Shown here in pieces: positions 8,430 through 17,514 of a stretch of 64,000 nt of DNA (the stretch's first letter is position 1; every line of letters starts with the position of its first letter). The translations under genes and the position numbers were made by a program. The notes beneath the pieces are model-generated. The model saw only the letters and a program-made list of their open reading frames with translations, made no database searches and was not told the origin of the DNA. The stretch spans positions 115,872-179,871 of the forward strand of contig NZ_ATAY01000085.1 of assembly GCF_000421965.1 (NCBI RefSeq). The letters run 5' to 3'. The stretch is from Ruminiclostridium papyrosolvens C7 (lineage in GTDB: Bacteria; Bacillota; Clostridia; Acetivibrionales; DSM-1351).

Positions 8430-9770
8430 ATGGTAATTCCTCACAGTACATGTTCCCTTAATACATACAACACTTACAATAGTCTAAATATTGAAAAGTC
8501 AAAGTCGGTAAAAAAATTGGTCTCAGGTCTGAGAATTAACAGTGCAAGTGATGATTCCCCAGGCTTAGCCATATCTGAGAAAATGCGTTCTAAAATCAGG
8601 GGACTGGACCAGGCTCAAAGAAATATACAGGACGGGATTTCATTGATTCAAACAGTAGACGGAGCCTTGTCCTCGATAGGGAATACCCTTACAAGGATGG
8701 AAGAAATTGCCATACAAGCTTCAAACGGGGTATTAAGCTATTCTGACCGTCAATCTGTTCAAGAAGAAATAACACAACTTTACCTCGGAGTAGAAAATAT
8801 TTCCAACAACACCAAATTCAACTCGATTAAACTTCTTGACGGCTCAAATGTTACGAACACTCCCGGTACAGAAGAATTTGTTGAAGTAGAAACAACTCTC
8901 AGCGATCCTAATTTACGCCTTGCGGCAGTTGTATTTGACTATACAAGAAATCTGTCTCAATATTTGGCTGTTGGAATTGTTAATTTCCCTACTAATTTAA
9001 ATTCCCCCTACAATGCAATGTTTACATTTGAAAACCCTCCCTTAAATCCAAATTTTATATATAGTCCTTTAGGTGAAGATACTGATTCAACTATAGAGAA
9101 TATGTTAAGGACAGTGGAGGATTTAAAAAATGATACAAGCGGTGACCCGATAAAAACAGCACAAAAGAGGTTTCTGATTGATAATAATATCAGCCTTACC
9201 CGATATGGAGTTGACGTTCTTGTTATAAAACACAGTACAGCCACCAATTTTACATACCACGCAGGGGGGCCTGACGGCAGTGGAGTCTGCAGTGGAACCA
9301 CGTGGGTAGAGAAGGGGTGGACTGCTGATTTTATTTACCATGAGTTAAAGACTACTCCGCCGTCATCATCCAGCGCTCCTGTAACTTTACAGGTAGGGCC
9401 AGATATGGGAGATACCTTTAAAATAGAATTACCCAATTCCAAACCTGCAAATTTAGGATTAAACGGTATTGATGTAACAAACCAGTACAATGCACAAGCT
9501 GCCGTCTCTAAAATTGACAAAGCCATGAGCACCATATCGTCCCAACGCTCAAAGTTTGGTGCTTATAATAATGCCTTGGAACATATTGCAAGCAATGTGT
9601 TAAACAGCAGTATAAATCTCACTTCCGCAGAATCAAGAATAAGAGATACAGATATGGCGATGGAATATACTAAGTACACAAAATTCAGTATCTTACAAGA
9701 ATCTGCGCAAATGTTACTAAAAGAGGCGAACCTCTCTAAAGAAAGGGTTTTGTATTTACTCAACTTTTAA
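8430..9770 (+). CDS. flagellin-family protein with atypical central region
   Basis: A 446-residue flagellin homologue. The N-terminal ~125 residues carry the coiled-coil D0/D1 signature (LVSGLRINSASDDSPGLAIS, and DGISLIQTVDGALSSI). The C-terminal ~90 carry the matching helix (IDKAMSTISSQRSKFGAYNN, ILQESAQMLL). The central ~200 residues replace the usual hypervariable domain and include a Pro/Ser-rich stretch and a Gly/Trp-rich patch. The first codons (MVIPHSTCSLNTYN) differ from the canonical MRINHN start and include a Cys. Start 8430 is chosen because earlier residues do not fit flagellins; the ribosome site is weak (AAAAGAG). No flagellar operon is nearby, and the gene runs convergent with a sensor kinase, overlapping its stop codon by three bases. 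Confidence 0.85.
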   Translation: MVIPHSTCSLNTYNTYNSLNIEKSKSVKKLVSGLRINSASDDSPGLAISEKMRSKIRGLDQAQRNIQDGISLIQTVDGALSSIGNTLTRMEEIAIQASNGVLSYSDRQSVQEEITQLYLGVENISNNTKFNSIKLLDGSNVTNTPGTEEFVEVETTLSDPNLRLAAVVFDYTRNLSQYLAVGIVNFPTNLNSPYNAMFTFENPPLNPNFIYSPLGEDTDSTIENMLRTVEDLKNDTSGDPIKTAQKRFLIDNNISLTRYGVDVLVIKHSTATNFTYHAGGPDGSGVCSGTTWVEKGWTADFIYHELKTTPPSSSSAPVTLQVGPDMGDTFKIELPNSKPANLGLNGIDVTNQYNAQAAVSKIDKAMSTISSQRSKFGAYNNALEHIASNVLNSSINLTSAESRIRDTDMAMEYTKYTKFSILQESAQMLLKEANLSKERVLYLLNF

Positions 9771-11872
9771 GAATATATGTCCGAAAACTCGACATTTATG
9801 TTTTCGACGTTTGATCTTCTTATAATAGCTCTGTTGGCAGAAATAGACTCATCATCGATTACCGTTACCGGAAGCTCCATGTATACTTCACTTCCCTGAC
9901 CCTCTATACTACTTATTTTAATAATACCTCCATGCAACTCCACAAGAGTTTTAACAAGAGAAAGCCCTATACCACTTCCTTCTCTGTTTCTTGTTAGTGT
10001 TTTATCGACCTGGCCAAATCTTTCAAAAATAGTTTCCAGCTTATCCTCGGGTATACCTATCCCTGTATCCCTGACAGATATGGAAATCCGGTCACCTCTG
10101 TCGCCCATGCTGATTAAAATACTCCCACCCTTATCAGTAAACTTTATGGAGTTTGAGAGGAGGTTAAGAATAATTCTTTCTATTTTATCAGCATCTACTG
10201 CAATTATTTTTTCTTCGCAATCAGTATCAAATGTAATACTAAGACCTCGGTTCTCAACATAGTCCGCAACGGAAAGTGTAATCTCTTCAACTACACTTAC
10301 TATATTCTGATTGCACAGGCTTAACTTTAAAAATCCAGAATCGAATTTTGAAAGGTCAATTAGATTGTTTACAAGTCTTAGAAGTCTATAACAATTCTGC
10401 TTCATCACTTTATGATATTTATTCAGATTTTCTTCATAGGTGTACGGCAGCTCGAAATCGTGGGGTAAGTTTAAAATCTGTATTGCACCGAGTATAACGT
10501 TTAACGGAGTTTTAAGTTCATGTGAAATATTAGAGAAAAACTCTGTCAGCAACTTATTATATTCTTTCGTCTCATTTAATACCCTCTCATTGTCTCTTAT
10601 ATCGTTTTTAAGCTTACTAATTTGTTTTCTTGAGCTAATGTCCTTGAGTATACTTATATTTGACAGTTTGCCCTGATATACCAATAGGTCGCTTGTTGAT
10701 TCAAGGTCAATTACACGCCCCTTGTGTGACATTATTTTATACTCATATTGTACAGGGGAGGTCTGTCCCAAAAAAGACGTCTCCATGTGTTTCCTTACAA
10801 GTGTTCTGTCTTCCGGATGAACAAAACTCATTAGCTCCATTCCAATTAGCTCACCGGGGTTATAGGCTCCAAATATTTTTTCTGCCCTGTCGTTTGCAAA
10901 AATCAGCTTACCTTCACTGGTTACAATTATGGCATCGCTTGAGTTATTTATTATAAGCTCGTAGCAACGTTCATTTTTGACAAGCATATCTTCTATCATC
11001 ATTCGCTGCTGCTCTTCCTGTTTTAATTGATTATCAATAATATTTATTCTATTAAACAATATGCTGTAAGGCCGTTTTAGCCCTGTCTCGATTATTGCTT
11101 TATAAAGAAAGAAATAAGAGAATACCCGGACGATATGAGACCAGACATTTGTCCAGTCGGAGGGATTGAAAAAGTCTGTAAACATGAGTTCGGAGAATGC
11201 CATAAGAATCAAGTGACACTCCATATTAAAGAAAAGTTTAAAATCAATGTTTTTTCTCTTTCTGAAGTATAATATTGCTACAATTAAAATTATTATTGTA
11301 ATTAATAATTCACTAATGATTTTAAATCGTGTAAGTCCACGACCGATTATGTAACATTCTGGAAACACGTTAAAATATAGTATTAATACTATGATCGTAC
11401 AGCTAACTAAAAAGTATGAAAGAAATAAAATATATTTTCTGAATTTCTTTAAGTTTTTGTATAGAAGCAAGGTCGAGCCAAGTAGTGTAATTACCGTCAT
11501 ATACCTTCCGGACATCCAGAATTGCACAACTCTGCTCTGATCCCCGGTTATAAATATTATCGAAACTCCGGAATATATAAATATATGAAACATGTCTATA
11601 ATGCCCACAAAAAAATAACCGATACCTAAAAATACTATAAAGTCGTTTTTAATCATGCTGCTGGTATTAAGTGAAATAAAAAACAATGCAAAAGATATTG
11701 CACACACAAACAACTCCGCTGAAGTATGAAACAATAAGTGGTGGGAATACCGTGTTAAATACAGAAATATTAAGAACACCACAAAAAGGAATATTTCTAA
11801 GATTGATTCCTTCCTGATATGCTTAGTTTCTGCATTAACTCCTTGAAAATAAAAATTTCTAGCTAATTTCAT
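9767..11872 (-). CDS. orphan MASE3-PAS sensor histidine kinase
   Basis: Membrane sensor kinase of 701 residues. Residues ~20-260 form a multi-pass region resembling MASE3 (including DMFHIFIYSG and NPSDWTNVW). A PAS domain follows (~300-420, with DAIIVTSEGKLIFANDRAEK), then HisKA with NISHELKTPLN (phospho-acceptor His451) and HATPase (NLLSNSIKF, DTGIGIP, GSGIGL). ATG at 11872 is preferred over GTG at 11881 because the CGGGGG Shine-Dalgarno has proper spacing for it. It ends in NVEFSDIYS, close to the tail of the kinase at 3.7-5.6 kb. No response regulator is adjacent. Convergent overlap with the flagellin gene leaves no room for terminators between them. Confidence 0.9.
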   Translation of the reverse strand: MKLARNFYFQGVNAETKHIRKESILEIFLFVVFLIFLYLTRYSHHLLFHTSAELFVCAISFALFFISLNTSSMIKNDFIVFLGIGYFFVGIIDMFHIFIYSGVSIIFITGDQSRVVQFWMSGRYMTVITLLGSTLLLYKNLKKFRKYILFLSYFLVSCTIIVLILYFNVFPECYIIGRGLTRFKIISELLITIIILIVAILYFRKRKNIDFKLFFNMECHLILMAFSELMFTDFFNPSDWTNVWSHIVRVFSYFFLYKAIIETGLKRPYSILFNRINIIDNQLKQEEQQRMMIEDMLVKNERCYELIINNSSDAIIVTSEGKLIFANDRAEKIFGAYNPGELIGMELMSFVHPEDRTLVRKHMETSFLGQTSPVQYEYKIMSHKGRVIDLESTSDLLVYQGKLSNISILKDISSRKQISKLKNDIRDNERVLNETKEYNKLLTEFFSNISHELKTPLNVILGAIQILNLPHDFELPYTYEENLNKYHKVMKQNCYRLLRLVNNLIDLSKFDSGFLKLSLCNQNIVSVVEEITLSVADYVENRGLSITFDTDCEEKIIAVDADKIERIILNLLSNSIKFTDKGGSILISMGDRGDRISISVRDTGIGIPEDKLETIFERFGQVDKTLTRNREGSGIGLSLVKTLVELHGGIIKISSIEGQGSEVYMELPVTVIDDESISANRAIIRRSNVENINVEFSDIYS

Positions 11873-11879
11873 AAGACAC

Positions 11880-11920
11880 ACCCCCGAAATTTTATATAAT
11901 ATAGTGATTTGCTCCGGGGA
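11880..11920 (-). promoter_or_regulatory. possible RBS-sequestering hairpin before the MASE3 kinase
   Basis: In the minus-strand transcript, TCCCCG (11920-11915) can pair with CGGGGG (11886-11881), which is the Shine-Dalgarno of the kinase. The loop is about 28 bases. The pairing is visible; a regulatory role is inference. The rest of the 290-base gap up to the MATE terminator shows no gene. Confidence 0.3.
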
Positions 11921-12120
11921 CTAACAGATTTTGTTCGCTTAACCAAGAAGCAATTCCCTAGCCAATACTCTGTCCACCGGACATGAAAAGCACAGGAATT
12001 ATTCGACATTGTACTGTAAATTCCTTTTATAATATATAAATTTATACATATAAGTAAATTTATTTACTGTTTTACTATATTAAACCAGATTTACCGCAAA
12101 AAATGTATAGAAAACAGTAA

Positions 12121-12149
12121 AACTGGCACCGCTTTAATCGATGCCAGTT
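12121..12149 (-). terminator. terminator of the MATE transporter gene
   Basis: Eight-base stem AACTGGCA / TGCCAGTT with a 13-base loop, followed on the minus strand by a T-rich tract, just downstream of the transporter stop codon. Confidence 0.75.
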
Positions 12150-12160
12150 AGATAAATGTA

Positions 12161-13534
12161 CTATACCCCTCGCTTTACAGTCTCAGCCACTACTAACGAT
12201 TTATGTTCCCATTTACCCTGCCTGTATCTTATTATACTTGCAATTGCTGATATAGCCCATGTCAGCCCTGTTGTGGTCCACACACTCCACACTCCAATTG
12301 CGGGAATCAATGCAAACCCCATTGAGAATCCAATTCTACATGCAACTTCCACAACGCCGTATATCATGGCATAAAACGCATCTCCGGCACCGTTTAAAAC
12401 ACCTCTTGTAATGTATATCATACCCAGTGCAAAATACATACAGCTTGTAATTTTTATTGCTCTCGCTCCAAGGTCTATTACAGCCGTTTCTTTAACAAAT
12501 ATGCCCATAATAATATGACCTCCGAATTGGGCTGCCAACAGTGCCGCTAGGCTGAACACCGCAACTATTATGATACTTTTATGATATCCCTTTCTTACCC
12601 GCTCCAGCTTGCCTGCACCCATATTTTGTCCTGCAAACGTGGCCATGGCTGCTCCCAAAGAGTTATACGGCTGTCCTATAAGCTGTTCTACTCTGCTAGT
12701 AGCCGTATATGCAGCAACTGCAACTCTTCCAAAGCCATTTACAACACTCTGCAATGCTACCAATGAAATTGCAATCATTGAATTTTGCAATGCAACTGGA
12801 ATTCCGATTTTAAAACATTTTTTTATAATAGGCCAGCTTATTTTCAGATGTTCTTTTTTTAATTTAAAATAAGGATTCGTCATAAAAGCAAATATAATAC
12901 AACCCAAAGCAGCAATTGCCTGAGAAATAACAGTAGCACAAGCTGTCCCCGCTACGCCAAACCTGAATTTCAGAACAAACAACAAGTCCAGCCCTACATT
13001 AACCCCGCATGATAGAATTAAAAATAACAAGGGTGTCCTTGAATCCCCTAACGCCCTCAATATCCCGGCTATGGCGTTATACGCCGCTACTGCAATCATA
13101 CCTCCGGCTGTTATTCTCAGAAACTTCACCGAATCGTCTATAATTTCATGAGGTGTTCGCATCACCTGTAATATTGGTCGGGCTAGCAGACAGGTTATTA
13201 AACTCATGATTATACCTGATACTGCTATTACATATACTGCATTTGCTATAGCACTCTTTACATCTTCTTCTTTTTTTGCCCCGAAATACTGTGATATGAT
13301 TATTCCTATTCCAATTGACAACCCCAAACAAATTGAAAATGTCAGAAAGTTCAGAGAAGCTGTAGCCCCTACTGCCGCAAGTGAGTTGGCACCTATGTAC
13401 TTTCCTACAATTACCGAATCAATTAAATTGTAAAATTGTTGAAAAATATTACCGATAAGCATTGGTATTGAGAACTTAATAAGAAGTTTGACTTCATTTC
13501 CTTCCGTCATATCTTGTACGTAGTTTAGTGACAT
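12161..13534 (-). CDS. MATE-family multidrug/sodium antiporter
   Basis: A 457-residue inner-membrane protein with about twelve hydrophobic segments in two similar halves. It has the usual MATE opening (LLIKFSIPMLIGNIFQQFYN, VGKYIGANSLAAVGA) and the repeated motif in the second half (GLGAAMATFAGQNMGAGKLE as a variant). Relatives export cationic drugs or metabolites using Na+ or H+ gradients; the substrate cannot be predicted. GGGGT lies before the ATG. It is a single gene between its own terminator and a 230-base gap (13535-13764) in which I see nothing further. Confidence 0.9.
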   Translation of the reverse strand: MSLNYVQDMTEGNEVKLLIKFSIPMLIGNIFQQFYNLIDSVIVGKYIGANSLAAVGATASLNFLTFSICLGLSIGIGIIISQYFGAKKEEDVKSAIANAVYVIAVSGIIMSLITCLLARPILQVMRTPHEIIDDSVKFLRITAGGMIAVAAYNAIAGILRALGDSRTPLLFLILSCGVNVGLDLLFVLKFRFGVAGTACATVISQAIAALGCIIFAFMTNPYFKLKKEHLKISWPIIKKCFKIGIPVALQNSMIAISLVALQSVVNGFGRVAVAAYTATSRVEQLIGQPYNSLGAAMATFAGQNMGAGKLERVRKGYHKSIIIVAVFSLAALLAAQFGGHIIMGIFVKETAVIDLGARAIKITSCMYFALGMIYITRGVLNGAGDAFYAMIYGVVEVACRIGFSMGFALIPAIGVWSVWTTTGLTWAISAIASIIRYRQGKWEHKSLVVAETVKRGV

Positions 13535-13764
13535 TTTTTACCCCTTACTTGACAATAATGTACATACCATTTGTGCTGTGATGTAAATCTTATTCTGCTG
13601 TGGCTTATGTATACATATTATAACAGTATAGATTTATATTTGCTATGTAGTTACTTAAAATAAGTGTGAGTATATTTCACATTATTAAAATCATCTCTTG
13701 TTTACAGAAGTTATAATTCTAATTCCTGATTTTACCTATTACCTGTACTATTCACATATGAACC

Positions 13765-14244
13765 TCATTTGTGATATGTCTCATTCTTAATTATCTTAAA
13801 AGCCCTGTACACCTGCTCCATAAGTATAACTCTGGCCAGCTGGTGCGGAAAGGTCATTTTTGATAGACAAAGCCTGTAATCAGCAGTATTTATAAGATTT
13901 TGATCTAAGCCGAGAGAGCCTCCTATAATGAATGTTATATGTGAATTTCCAGAAAGCATTATATTTTCAAGCTTAGCGGAAAATCCCAAAGAAGTTATCT
14001 GCTCTCCCGCCAAATCCAATAATATAACGTAACTTCCCTGTTTAACTCTCTTGAGTATCTTCTCCGCTTCCTTCAGCTTAACTTGACTTTCCTGTGCCTC
14101 ACTGAGGGAGTCCGGTGCGTATTCATCATCTACTTCTATAAATTCGACTTCCGTAAAGCGGGATAATCTTTTCGAATACTCAGATATTGCTTCTTTCAAA
14201 TACTTTTCTTTCAGCTTTCCTACAGCTGCTATTGTAATTTTCAT
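13765..14244 (-). CDS. rlmH: 23S rRNA (pseudouridine-1915 N3)-methyltransferase RlmH
   Basis: SPOUT-class methyltransferase that uses SAM to methylate pseudouridine 1915 in helix 69 of 23S rRNA. The 159-residue length is typical. Signatures are MKITIAAVGKLKEKYLKEAI at the start, LDLAGEQITS, FIIGGSLGLD and the C-terminal LMEQVYRAFKIIKNETYHK (trefoil-knot SAM site). Nine upstream in-frame codons are rejected because GGAGACAAG precedes ATG 14244. As in Bacillus, where rlmH (yydA) lies near yycJ, it follows walJ, though a hairpin at 14279-14303 lies between them. Confidence 0.95.
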   Translation of the reverse strand: MKITIAAVGKLKEKYLKEAISEYSKRLSRFTEVEFIEVDDEYAPDSLSEAQESQVKLKEAEKILKRVKQGSYVILLDLAGEQITSLGFSAKLENIMLSGNSHITFIIGGSLGLDQNLINTADYRLCLSKMTFPHQLARVILMEQVYRAFKIIKNETYHK

Positions 14245-14278
14245 TTTCTTGTCTCCTAATTTTAACGGCAAAAATAAA

Positions 14279-14303
14279 GGAAAACCAGTAATTACTGATT
14301 TCC
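14279..14303 (-). terminator. hairpin between walJ and rlmH
   Basis: Inverted repeat GGAAATCAGTAA / TTACTGGTTTTCC on the minus strand followed by TTTATTTTTG, 18 bases after the walJ stop. It may terminate or attenuate wal-operon transcripts before rlmH. Confidence 0.7.
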
Positions 14304-14321
14304 CCCCTTTTTCATTCTTAA

Positions 14322-15113
14322 TTATATTATATTAATATGTCCTACCCTGTCCCTTAAAGCAACTGCAAGCTCAACGTCACTTCCTACCGCTATTTTCTTT
14401 TCGTTAAGTGCATTGTATGTTGTCTGGTAGGCAAGCTCCGGGAAATTGTTTTCACTGCTTAAATGCCCCAAAATAAATCGGGTGCAGCCTTTTTCCGCAA
14501 GATATGCAATTACCTTCGCAGCGTTCTCATTTGACAAGTGTCCGTGATCTCCCAGAATTCTTTTTTTCAATGGCCATGGGTAAGGACCCACCTTTAGCAT
14601 CTCTATATCATGATTAGATTCCAGTAAAACCAGGTCATTTCCTACTATATAGTCCAAAAGTTCATCACTCATATGTCCTATATCTGTTGCCGTTGTAATC
14701 CTTTTGCCCTCCGCAAAAAAGTTAAAACCTACGGGTTCCGCTGCATCATGAGGAATCGAAAATGGCCTTACACATATATCGCCGATTTCAAACTCTTCAC
14801 CGGTACTGAATGCTACTTTGTTTTCAAGCTTTACGGGCCCAAGACCGGTTTCCATGGCACACCAGGTAGACTCATTTGCATATATGGGAATATCCGCTTT
14901 CCTTGAAAGAATCCCCGCACCCCGAACATGGTCAACGTGTTCATGTGAAATTAATATAGCACTTAGTTCCTCCGGTTTTTCACCAATGGAACACAGTGCC
15001 TCAAGTATTTTCTTACCGCTCAAGCCGGCATCTATAAGAAGTTTTGTTTTTTCCGTACCAATAAAAAGCGCATTTCCACTGCTTCCACTAAATAAACTGC
15101 AAAACTTGACCAT
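14322..15113 (-). CDS. walJ: metallo-beta-lactamase fold exonuclease WalJ (YycJ)
   Basis: A 263-residue MBL-fold hydrolase. It shows the metal-binding SHEHVDH (residues ~57-63), an acidic/His pattern around ATDIGH and LLESNHD, and a C-terminal FILGHLSSEN. YycJ/WalJ homologues are reported as 5'-3' DNA exonucleases and are genetically linked to the WalRK system. It begins 23 bases after the murA stop with a GAGG ribosome site. Its place after walH, walI and murA supports the assignment. Confidence 0.92.
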   Translation of the reverse strand: MVKFCSLFSGSSGNALFIGTEKTKLLIDAGLSGKKILEALCSIGEKPEELSAILISHEHVDHVRGAGILSRKADIPIYANESTWCAMETGLGPVKLENKVAFSTGEEFEIGDICVRPFSIPHDAAEPVGFNFFAEGKRITTATDIGHMSDELLDYIVGNDLVLLESNHDIEMLKVGPYPWPLKKRILGDHGHLSNENAAKVIAYLAEKGCTRFILGHLSSENNFPELAYQTTYNALNEKKIAVGSDVELAVALRDRVGHINII

Positions 15114-15136
15114 TTAATTGACCTCATTGTATATAA

Positions 15137-16417
15137 TTAATCCTCGCATGGTACCCTGCTGATATCTGCTCCGAGAATATTCAGCTTGTGTACAAAGTCC
15201 TCGTATCCTCTATCTATATATTTGATATTCAAAACTTCAGTACGCCCCTTTGAGATTAATCCTGCAAGAACCATTGCAGCCCCCGCTCTCAAATCGGTAG
15301 CTTTTACAGGTGCACCTGAAAGTGGATTTCCTCCGTCTATGACAGCAATCCTTCCTTCAACCTTAATCCTTGCACCCATCCTTTTTAATTCATCAACATA
15401 CTGGAATCTGGAATCCCATACACCTTCCGTAATAGTGCTTACACCCTCTGCAAGGCTTAAAAGAACGGTGGCCTGAGGATGAAGGTCAGTAGGAAATCCC
15501 GGGTAAGGTAACGTCATTATGTTTACATTTCGAATCTTATTTCCACCTAATATTCTTATGAAATCTTCATCTTCCTGAACGGTAACACCCATTTCAATCA
15601 GCTTAGCAGTAAGCGATTCCATATGCTTGGGAATAACGTTTTTTACAGTTACATCTCCCTGAGTAGCAGCGGCAGCAATCATAAATGTTCCCGCCTCTAT
15701 CATGTCAGGAATAATTGAATGAGTTCCTCCGCCTTTTAGGTGATCTACACCCTTTATCTTTATGACATCTGTTCCGGCACCTCTGATGTTTGCACCCATA
15801 GCGTTGAGAAAGTTAGCAACATCAACTACATGTGGTTCCTTGGCAGCATTCTCGATGGTAGTCTGCCCATTAGCCTTCACAGCTGCCAACATCAGGTTTA
15901 TAGTAGCACCTACGCTTACAACATCAAGGTAAATCTGAGCTCCGGTAAGATTTGAGGCATCTACCTTAACAATACCATGCTCAATCTCAACACTAGCTCC
16001 CATTGCTTCAAAACCCTTTATGTGCTGATCAATAGGTCTAAATCCAAAATCACAACCGCCGGGAAGTGATACCTCTGCTCTTCCGAACCTTGCAATCAAT
16101 GCTCCCAACAAATAGTATGAAGCCCTCATACTTTTTACGAGCTCATACGGAGCTGTCCAGCAATTGATTTCTCTGGTGTCACATATAACGGTGTTGGCAT
16201 CTTCTTTAGTAATTTTAGCACCTAATTTACCGAGTATCTCCAATAAAACTTTTACATCCTTGATATCAGGAACATTTTCTATCCGGCTGATACCGTTTAT
16301 GATGAGTGCAGCAGGCAAAACAGCTACTGCAGCGTTCTTGGCTCCGCTAATTGTAACTTCGCCGTTTAGGGGACATGGCCCATTTATTATAAACTTATCC
16401 AAACCCTTATACACCAA
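15137..16417 (-). CDS. murA: UDP-N-acetylglucosamine 1-carboxyvinyltransferase
   Basis: Cytosolic enzyme transferring enolpyruvate from PEP to UDP-GlcNAc, the first committed step of peptidoglycan synthesis and the target of fosfomycin. Seen are the substrate-binding ISGAKNAA near residue 24, [15 protein letters not shown], the catalytic-loop [14 protein letters not shown] with the fosfomycin-reactive Cys retained, and FPTDLHPQ. The 426-residue length is standard. The start is uncertain: the frame opens with TTG 16417 (then GTG 16414), while TTG 16402 would give MDKFIINGP, closer to family N-termini; ribosome sites are weak for all. Placing murA inside the wal operon links precursor supply to wall-stress control. 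Confidence 0.93.
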   Translation of the reverse strand: MVYKGLDKFIINGPCPLNGEVTISGAKNAAVAVLPAALIINGISRIENVPDIKDVKVLLEILGKLGAKITKEDANTVICDTREINCWTAPYELVKSMRASYYLLGALIARFGRAEVSLPGGCDFGFRPIDQHIKGFEAMGASVEIEHGIVKVDASNLTGAQIYLDVVSVGATINLMLAAVKANGQTTIENAAKEPHVVDVANFLNAMGANIRGAGTDVIKIKGVDHLKGGGTHSIIPDMIEAGTFMIAAAATQGDVTVKNVIPKHMESLTAKLIEMGVTVQEDEDFIRILGGNKIRNVNIMTLPYPGFPTDLHPQATVLLSLAEGVSTITEGVWDSRFQYVDELKRMGARIKVEGRIAVIDGGNPLSGAPVKATDLRAGAAMVLAGLISKGRTEVLNIKYIDRGYEDFVHKLNILGADISRVPCED

Positions 16418-16607
16418 CCTTTTGTATAAACTGTCCAGGCTATAAACAGCAATACCTGTTTAATAAATCAAATGGTAAATCTGTAAATACATCAAATTAT
16501 GTAATCAAATAGTAATTGCTAAAACATTACACACACGATTTCATTATACCATTTAGATTTAAATTATTCTACCATTAATATCATATATTAAAATTTACCA
16601 AACTTAG

Positions 16608-17441
16608 TTATTTTATTTCTTCGCCATTACGTGCATTAAAATAAAACTCTTTTCCATCAGTATTTCTTATTCTCCAGGATAACCCTTCGTAAAGAGTCTT
16701 TGTTTCCTTGTCAACTCCGGTATAACCCTTAAATCCCATATCAACATTACATATGTCAATGCCTTGGTATTTAGTCATCTTTGTAATTAAAATCTGATAC
16801 ACGGGTATAACATTTATATCTCTTCTTGCAGTTATATTTATAGGTTTTTTATATTGATATTTTAGCCCACATATTTCCTTATTTATTACCTGAATCTCAA
16901 TAAAATTGTCAAATACCTCATATCCTTTATAAAAACCTTTATATATTAACAATTTTTCATTTACTTTCTTTGTATCAGGGTAGTAATCCTGTTTGAACTC
17001 ATCGAATGGTAAATTCATTTTAGAAGCCAATACCTTGAATTTTGCATTGATTCCGTCTTTGCTGTCAGTATAAACTTTCACACTGTTTTCGCCAGTGCCT
17101 GTATACTCAAAGCCTGAATCGGATGTAAACACAAGCTTATTCGTATCCTTTGTATATGTATCGTTCCCTGATTTTACATACCCTTTCCCTAGAAGTACAT
17201 CAGCTATCTTTGACTTATTTAAGGGGCTTTCTTCATATTGGAGTATGTAATCCTTGCCTTTATATTTAGGTATGGGACATTCTACATTTATACCGTTTTT
17301 GGCCATAATTAGTCCCGTATTAGTTATAGTTTGCTGCGATACCTGCTCAACCTTAATATTTTTATACCAGGCGAAAGCCAAAACTATATTCAATATTGTA
17401 AATACTAGTATTAAAATTATCTTGGCTCTTTTCCAGTCCAT
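16608..17441 (-). CDS. walI: WalI (YycI) regulatory membrane protein
   Basis: A 277-residue protein with one N-terminal transmembrane segment (about residues 8-25, after MDWKRAKIILILVFTILN) and an extracytoplasmic region ending in a YycI-like domain (GLSWRIRNTDGKEFYFNARN). In Bacillus, WalI and WalH bind the WalK membrane segments and restrain kinase activity. The identity rests on the MDWKRAKII start, size and position directly after walH. GGGAGG lies before the ATG. A 190-base gap to murA (16418-16607) shows no clear promoter. Confidence 0.85.
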   Translation of the reverse strand: MDWKRAKIILILVFTILNIVLAFAWYKNIKVEQVSQQTITNTGLIMAKNGINVECPIPKYKGKDYILQYEESPLNKSKIADVLLGKGYVKSGNDTYTKDTNKLVFTSDSGFEYTGTGENSVKVYTDSKDGINAKFKVLASKMNLPFDEFKQDYYPDTKKVNEKLLIYKGFYKGYEVFDNFIEIQVINKEICGLKYQYKKPINITARRDINVIPVYQILITKMTKYQGIDICNVDMGFKGYTGVDKETKTLYEGLSWRIRNTDGKEFYFNARNGEEIK

Positions 17442-17514
17442 TTATCCTCCCTCTGGTCATTATGTAATTATTTCCCCTTGCACCCTGTTATAATCATATT
17501 TTGTAATTTCTTTT

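Noticed and set aside
8284..8451. 56-codon N-terminal extension of arcA
   Set aside because: It overlaps the divergent flagellin start, has no family similarity, and a good Shine-Dalgarno precedes the internal ATG at 8283.
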